Assembly: GCF_002498315.1 (NCBI RefSeq)
Contig: NZ_DAGX01000005.1
Location: 482,042 to 546,041 of the forward strand
DNA: 64,000 nucleotides
Direction: 5' to 3'
DNA from: Methanofollis sp. UBA420
GTDB taxonomy: Archaea > Halobacteriota > Methanomicrobia > Methanomicrobiales > Methanofollaceae
In this document: positions 60,423 through 64,000 of the stretch, in pieces
Layout: every line of letters begins with the position of its first letter
Numbering within the stretch: position 1 is the stretch's first letter
The notes under the pieces: model-generated
What the model saw: only the letters and a program-made list of their open reading frames with translations
Databases searched by the model: none
Told to the model about the DNA's origin: nothing
Program-made: the position numbers and the translations under genes

Positions 60423-61178
60423 TCATCGGTGCGGGCCCGGACCCCCGCCTCTCCGGGGGAGGGAGAGGAAGAGCGCGGCAAGGAAGAGGCCGAGGGCCGC
60501 GGGGAGGAGGAGGCGCTCCCGCAGGAGGTAGCCCGCCCAGAAACCGAAGATCAGCACGGCGCTCGCGGCGACGGAGGGCGGGACCGTCTCCCCCGCGGCA
60601 AAACGGTCGCGGACGAGGTGACGGAAGAGGGCGGCGTAGAGGAGGCCCGTTATGGCCCAGCCGACGAAGTTCGCCGCCGGGACGCCGTAGTACGGGCCGG
60701 GGGCGTCCCAGGCCCAGAAACCGGCCCGCACCGCCGCCGGGTCGAGGACCAGGTCGGCGAGGAGGGCGAAGAGGGCGGTGGCCGGGAGGAAACGGCGGGC
60801 CTCCGTGCCGGCGAGGGAGGAGGCCGCCGCGGCAGAGGCGAGGAAGACCGGCGGGTAGGCGACGGCGACGGTCCAGGGGACCAGGCCGAAGGCCTTCGGG
60901 CCGAGGGCGCCGCCGTACGAGAAGCGGCCGTACGGCACCCCGGTCAGGACGGCGAGGGCCTCGACCAGGAGGGGGAGGACCGAGAGGAGGAGGAGAAGGG
61001 CGAGGCCCCGCCGCACTCCAAGCCACCGGATGAGGGCCGCATACGCGGGGAGGGCCATCAGGACCAGGAAGAGGGCCGACACCGCAGACGGCCCGGCCCC
61101 GAGATCGGCGAGGGCGAGGCCGGTTCCGAAAAAGATCAGGGCCGCCATCGCCGCCGCCACGCGCCACGACAAAATCAT
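60423..61178 (-). CDS. cruF: carotenoid 1,2-hydratase-type CruF (bisanhydrobacterioruberin hydratase)
   Basis: The 251-residue membrane protein (seven helices or so) has the CruF/DUF422 pattern: VPYGRFSYGGALGPKAFGLVPWTVAVAYPPVFL, LVLDPAAVRAGFWAWDAPGPYYGVPAANFVGWAIT. It hydrates the ends of C50 bisanhydrobacterioruberin to bacterioruberin. The ATG begins directly after the stop of the elongase gene, so it is the last gene of the carotenoid operon. Confidence 0.92.
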   Translation of the reverse strand: MILSWRVAAAMAALIFFGTGLALADLGAGPSAVSALFLVLMALPAYAALIRWLGVRRGLALLLLLSVLPLLVEALAVLTGVPYGRFSYGGALGPKAFGLVPWTVAVAYPPVFLASAAAASSLAGTEARRFLPATALFALLADLVLDPAAVRAGFWAWDAPGPYYGVPAANFVGWAITGLLYAALFRHLVRDRFAAGETVPPSVAASAVLIFGFWAGYLLRERLLLPAALGLFLAALFLSLPRRGGGPGPHR

Positions 61179-62027
61179 TCAGACGACCTTCGAGAGGGTG
61201 ACCGCCGCGAAGGCGAGGCCGCCGAGGCCGGTGTTGAGGTACGGGAGGTACCAGTACACCGACGCCGTTTTCAGGGTGCGGACCGTGAGGAGGGCGAGGG
61301 GGACGGCCGGGAAGAGGAGGACCGCAAAACTCAGCGGGTGGAAACCCGCGAGGACGATGACGAGGGCCGCGAAGACCGACCAGAAGAGGAGGCAGAGGAG
61401 GAGGGACCGCCTCTCCCCGAGGACCACCGCCGTCGTCCTCACCCCCGCGGCGCGGTCGGCGGCGATGTCAGGCACCGCGGAGAAGAGGTGCATCGCCGCA
61501 ATGTGGAAATAGCCCGCTGCGAGGAGGGCGAGAGGCGGGAGAGACCCCGCGGCCAGGAGATAACCGAAGACGCCCGGCATGATGTAGAGCATGTTCGAGG
61601 AGAAGTCCAGGACAGGCACATCCTTGAAGCGGAGGGGCGGGGCGCTGTAGAAGTAGGCGAGGAAGAGGAAGGTGGAGAAGACGACCATCTCCGGCGGCGT
61701 CTGCACCAGGAGGAGGAGGAGGCTGAGGGCGGAGACGGCGGCGAGGAGGCCGAAGAGGTCGCGGCGCTCGCGGTCCCTGAGGAGGTGCTCCTTTCCCCCC
61801 TTCTTCGGGTTCAGGCGGTCCGTCTCCCGGTCCCACCAGTCGTTGACCCCGTAGATGAAGAGGTTCGCCGGGAAGAAGAAGTAGACGAGGTAGACGGTGT
61901 ACGCCGGCAGGAAGAACGCCTCCCACGACCCCATGCCCAGGGCGTAGCCGACGACGTACGTCCCGCCCGTGTAGATCCAGAACCTGAACCGGGAGACGGA
62001 GACGGCGAGGGAGAGGAGGCGGGTCAT
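61179..62027 (-). CDS. lycopene elongase / UbiA-type prenyltransferase
   Basis: The 282-residue protein is a UbiA enzyme with NLFIYGVNDWWDRETDRLNPKKG near residue 65 as first aspartate motif, and FSAVPDIAADRAAGVRT as second near 190. In haloarchaea the same position in the crt operon is held by LyeJ, which adds C5 units and hydrates to lycopene to give C50 carotenoids. The ATGA overlap with crtB places it in the same translation unit. Confidence 0.9.
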   Translation of the reverse strand: MTRLLSLAVSVSRFRFWIYTGGTYVVGYALGMGSWEAFFLPAYTVYLVYFFFPANLFIYGVNDWWDRETDRLNPKKGGKEHLLRDRERRDLFGLLAAVSALSLLLLLVQTPPEMVVFSTFLFLAYFYSAPPLRFKDVPVLDFSSNMLYIMPGVFGYLLAAGSLPPLALLAAGYFHIAAMHLFSAVPDIAADRAAGVRTTAVVLGERRSLLLCLLFWSVFAALVIVLAGFHPLSFAVLLFPAVPLALLTVRTLKTASVYWYLPYLNTGLGGLAFAAVTLSKVV

Positions 62028-62860
62028 GGGCGGGTGAGGGGCAGGACGGCGTTCACGACCGCCCGCGCCACCGCCCGCGGCGGCGAGGGCTTCACCTTCC
62101 GCCGGTACACGACGAAGGGGTCGGCCAGGATCCGGAGGGCGGTCCAGCGGTACAGGTCGGACGCCGTCTTCACCGGCACGAGGGAGCGGCGCGGGATATG
62201 CCTGAACCCTGCCTCGGCCTCCTCCTGCCAGGCGAGGTACCGATCGACCTGTGCGGCGACGAAGGCCTCGAAGGCCCGCGGTGACGCCGCGGCGTCCCCG
62301 TACTCCAGGGACGGAAGGCCGAAGGCCGCCGCCTCCTCGGCCGGGAGATAGGTCCGGCCGAGGGCGAGGTCTTCGGGGATGTCCCTGATGAAGTTGATGT
62401 ACTGCATCGCCTTCCCGAGGAGGCGGGCGGACGGGAGGGCGGCGTCGGGGAGGTCCATCACCCGCGCCATCATCATGCCGACCACCTCGGAGGAGCCGTA
62501 CAGGTAGGTCTCCAGGTCGCGGACCGTCTCGTACCGCCCCTTCGTGAGGTCGCACGCCATGGAGCGGAGGAAGGCCTCCACCCAGGCCGGGTCTATCCCC
62601 GTCCTCCCGACGAGATCGACGAAGGGGTCGACGACCGGATCGCCCGTCTCCTCCCCGCGGATGGCCCGGCGGTAGAGGTCGCGGAGAGCGTAGAAACGGT
62701 CGGCCTCCTGCGGGACGGCGTCGACATAGTCGTCGGCGACCCTGACGAAGGAGTAGAGGACGAAGACGTCCTCCCGCACCTGCCGGGGAAAGAAGAGTGT
62801 GGAGTAGAAGTAGGTCGTGCTCCCGTGCCTGAAGATCCTGAAGTGGAGAGGCGAGACCAT
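62024..62860 (-). CDS. crtB: phytoene synthase
   Basis: The 278-residue protein has both aspartate-rich motifs of squalene/phytoene synthases: VADDYVDAVPQEADRF near residue 45 and FIRDIPEDLALGRTYLP near 160, plus AMQYINFIRD. It joins two geranylgeranyl diphosphates to phytoene. ATG 62860 is preferred because GAGGTGG lies just before it, inside the end of crtI; GTG 62872 overlaps the crtI stop as GTGA and is the alternative. Confidence 0.93.
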   Translation of the reverse strand: MVSPLHFRIFRHGSTTYFYSTLFFPRQVREDVFVLYSFVRVADDYVDAVPQEADRFYALRDLYRRAIRGEETGDPVVDPFVDLVGRTGIDPAWVEAFLRSMACDLTKGRYETVRDLETYLYGSSEVVGMMMARVMDLPDAALPSARLLGKAMQYINFIRDIPEDLALGRTYLPAEEAAAFGLPSLEYGDAAASPRAFEAFVAAQVDRYLAWQEEAEAGFRHIPRRSLVPVKTASDLYRWTALRILADPFVVYRRKVKPSPPRAVARAVVNAVLPLTRP

Positions 62861-62868
62861 CGGCCACC

Positions 62869-64000
62869 TCACCCGGCTTTATGACGGTCGGCGATCTCCT
62901 GCGCCACGATCGTCGAGGAGATGAGGGTCATCGGCACGCCGATGCCCGGATGGGTGTACTGCCCGGTATAGTAGAGGTTCTCCACCCTCCGGCTCTGGTG
63001 GGCGGGCCGCCAGAGGGCCGTCTGGAGGAGGGTGTGGGAGAGGCCGAGGGCCGTGCCGCGGTAGGCGTTGTACCTCTCCGCGAAGTCGTCCAGGGCGAAG
63101 ATCCGCTTCACGACGACGGCGTCCCTGAGGTCTTCCCCGAGCCTCGCCTCCAGGTCGTCGAGTACGCGGGCGTAGAGGTTTTCCCGGAGGGCGGGCGTGT
63201 CCTCCAGGCCCGGCGCGAGGGGCACCAGGATGAAGAGAGCCTCTCCCCCCGCGGGCGCGGCCGTCGGGTCGGTCTTCGACGGGACATTGACGTAGTACGA
63301 GGGGTTCTCCGGCCACGCGGCCTTTTTCGGGTCGAAGATCCTGTCGAAGCCCGCCTCCCAGTCCCTGTCCAGGAAGAGGGTGTGGTGGGCGAGGCCCGGC
63401 ACCCGCCTGTCCAGGCCGAGATAGACGACGAAGGCCGAGGGGGCGAGGACGCGGGAGTGCCAGTACTTCTCCTGGTACGTGCGGTGGGCCGGGCCCAGCA
63501 GGTCGAGTTCGGCATGGGCGTAGTCGGCATTGACCAGGACGACGTCGGCGTCGCGCCTGCCCGTCGGCGTGACGACGCCCGTCGCCGTCTTTCCGGCCGT
63601 CTCGATCCGGGTCACCGGTTCGTCGAGGGCGATCTCGGCGCCGTGCGAGCGGGCGAGGGGGGCGATCGCCTCGACAACCGCCCGCATCCCCCCTGCCGGG
63701 TACCAGACGCCCATCGTCATGTCGATGTGGGACATGATATGGTAGAAGGATGGGGTGTTCCGCGGCGACCCGCCGAGAAAACCGATGGAGTACTGGACGA
63801 TCTTTCTGGCATGGTCGCTCTCGAAGTGGCGCCTGACGAAGGTGTCAAGGCTCTCGAAGAGGTGCAGCCTGCTCCCCTGCAGGATGAGGCGTCCGCTGAG
63901 GAAGTCGAAGATCGACCGGTAATCGCGGTACAGGAACTCGTTGATGGAGAGGTCGTAGATGTCCCGCGCGGAGTCAAGGTACGCCTCCAGTTTCTTGCCG
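62869..64000 (-). CDS. crtI: phytoene desaturase, N-terminus off window
   Basis: The frame is open from the window's right edge to 62869 and codes for about 376 C-terminal residues. LGGSPRNTPSFYHIMSHIDM, GVWYPAGGMRAVVEAIAPLA, the FAD-side VVLVNADYAHAELDLLG, and the end YYTGQYTHPGIGVPMTLISS with ADRHKAG are typical of CrtI-type desaturases. It converts phytoene to lycopene or a more desaturated product. The missing part would hold the dinucleotide fold. It is first of the operon as far as seen. Confidence 0.93.
   Translation of the reverse strand, partial: GKKLEAYLDSARDIYDLSINEFLYRDYRSIFDFLSGRLILQGSRLHLFESLDTFVRRHFESDHARKIVQYSIGFLGGSPRNTPSFYHIMSHIDMTMGVWYPAGGMRAVVEAIAPLARSHGAEIALDEPVTRIETAGKTATGVVTPTGRRDADVVLVNADYAHAELDLLGPAHRTYQEKYWHSRVLAPSAFVVYLGLDRRVPGLAHHTLFLDRDWEAGFDRIFDPKKAAWPENPSYYVNVPSKTDPTAAPAGGEALFILVPLAPGLEDTPALRENLYARVLDDLEARLGEDLRDAVVVKRIFALDDFAERYNAYRGTALGLSHTLLQTALWRPAHQSRRVENLYYTGQYTHPGIGVPMTLISSTIVAQEIADRHKAG

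Noticed and set aside
60429..62351. 640-codon plus-strand frame over the carotenoid operon
   Set aside because: Made almost wholly of Glu, Gly, Arg and Asp; antisense to three recognised genes.
1..64000. CRISPR arrays
   Set aside because: No set of regularly spaced short repeats was found; the only periodic repeat is the 81-bp coding repeat at 48.1 kb.

Overview
This 64 kb window is a piece of a GC-rich archaeal chromosome, most likely from a methanogen of the order Methanomicrobiales (Methanoculleus/Methanofollis-like). The archaeal signs are AT-rich TATA boxes about 25 bases ahead of many start codons (several transcripts look leaderless), GAGGTGG-type ribosome sites, an Orc1/Cdc6-family initiator, UPF0216, an AF1577-type radical SAM enzyme, PKD/PGF-pre-PGF surface proteins and an archaeal-type bacterioruberin pathway. 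The order-level assignment is inference from gene content; no 16S rRNA or methanogenesis gene lies in the window.

Layout. 1-16.6 kb is mostly chromosomal housekeeping: a PAS-like fragment, a membrane-anchored beta-propeller protein, a DNA methyltransferase coupled to a peptide-modifying radical SAM enzyme, rubredoxin plus a DEDDh exonuclease, a chagasin-like lipoprotein, a receiver protein, parvulin, an MFS carrier, DnaK, a phosphoribosyltransferase, a PPC-domain protein and a 1011-residue surface protein with two kelch propellers set inside PKD domains. 17.0-30.9 kb is a lower-GC defence island. Its core is an overlapping four-gene operon: 715-aa unknown, 349-aa unknown, 2071-aa DExH helicase with a C-terminal DUF1998-like module, and a Cas4/AddB-like Fe-S nuclease broken in two places. 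Next to it are a cytosine-C5 methyltransferase, a Mig-type G:T mismatch thymine glycosylase and an HNH endonuclease. The order resembles Druantia type II with extra parts.

31-38 kb holds a small phage-like pair, an amino acid permease, and a replicon-like cassette (divergent Cdc6 convergent with a primase-polymerase/helicase operon). 38-51.5 kb has a UbiA prenyltransferase, a low-GC AlbA_2 gene with a decayed second copy of the HNH gene beside it, a GNAT protein and a third DNA methyltransferase, several small membrane proteins, a parallel-beta-helix surface protein, a fasciclin lipoprotein and a RibD-like reductase. 51.5-55.7 kb has a CooC-like ATPase, two tandem SAM methyltransferases behind two hairpins, and an Fe-S double-cluster protein whose start codon lies in a perfect 20-bp palindrome.

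55.9-60.0 kb is a second accessory island at the 3' side of tRNA-Thr(CGU): a possible HEPN-like gene, a toxin-antitoxin pair with a clear operator, a decayed divergent gene, a TIR-like protein and a regulator/DUF3467-like pair. 60.4-64.0 kb is an overlapping carotenoid operon (crtI, crtB, lycopene elongase, cruF) predicted to make C50 bacterioruberin-type pigments. The window has three DNA methyltransferases, two accessory islands and several gene relics, so this part of the genome has repeatedly gained and lost DNA.
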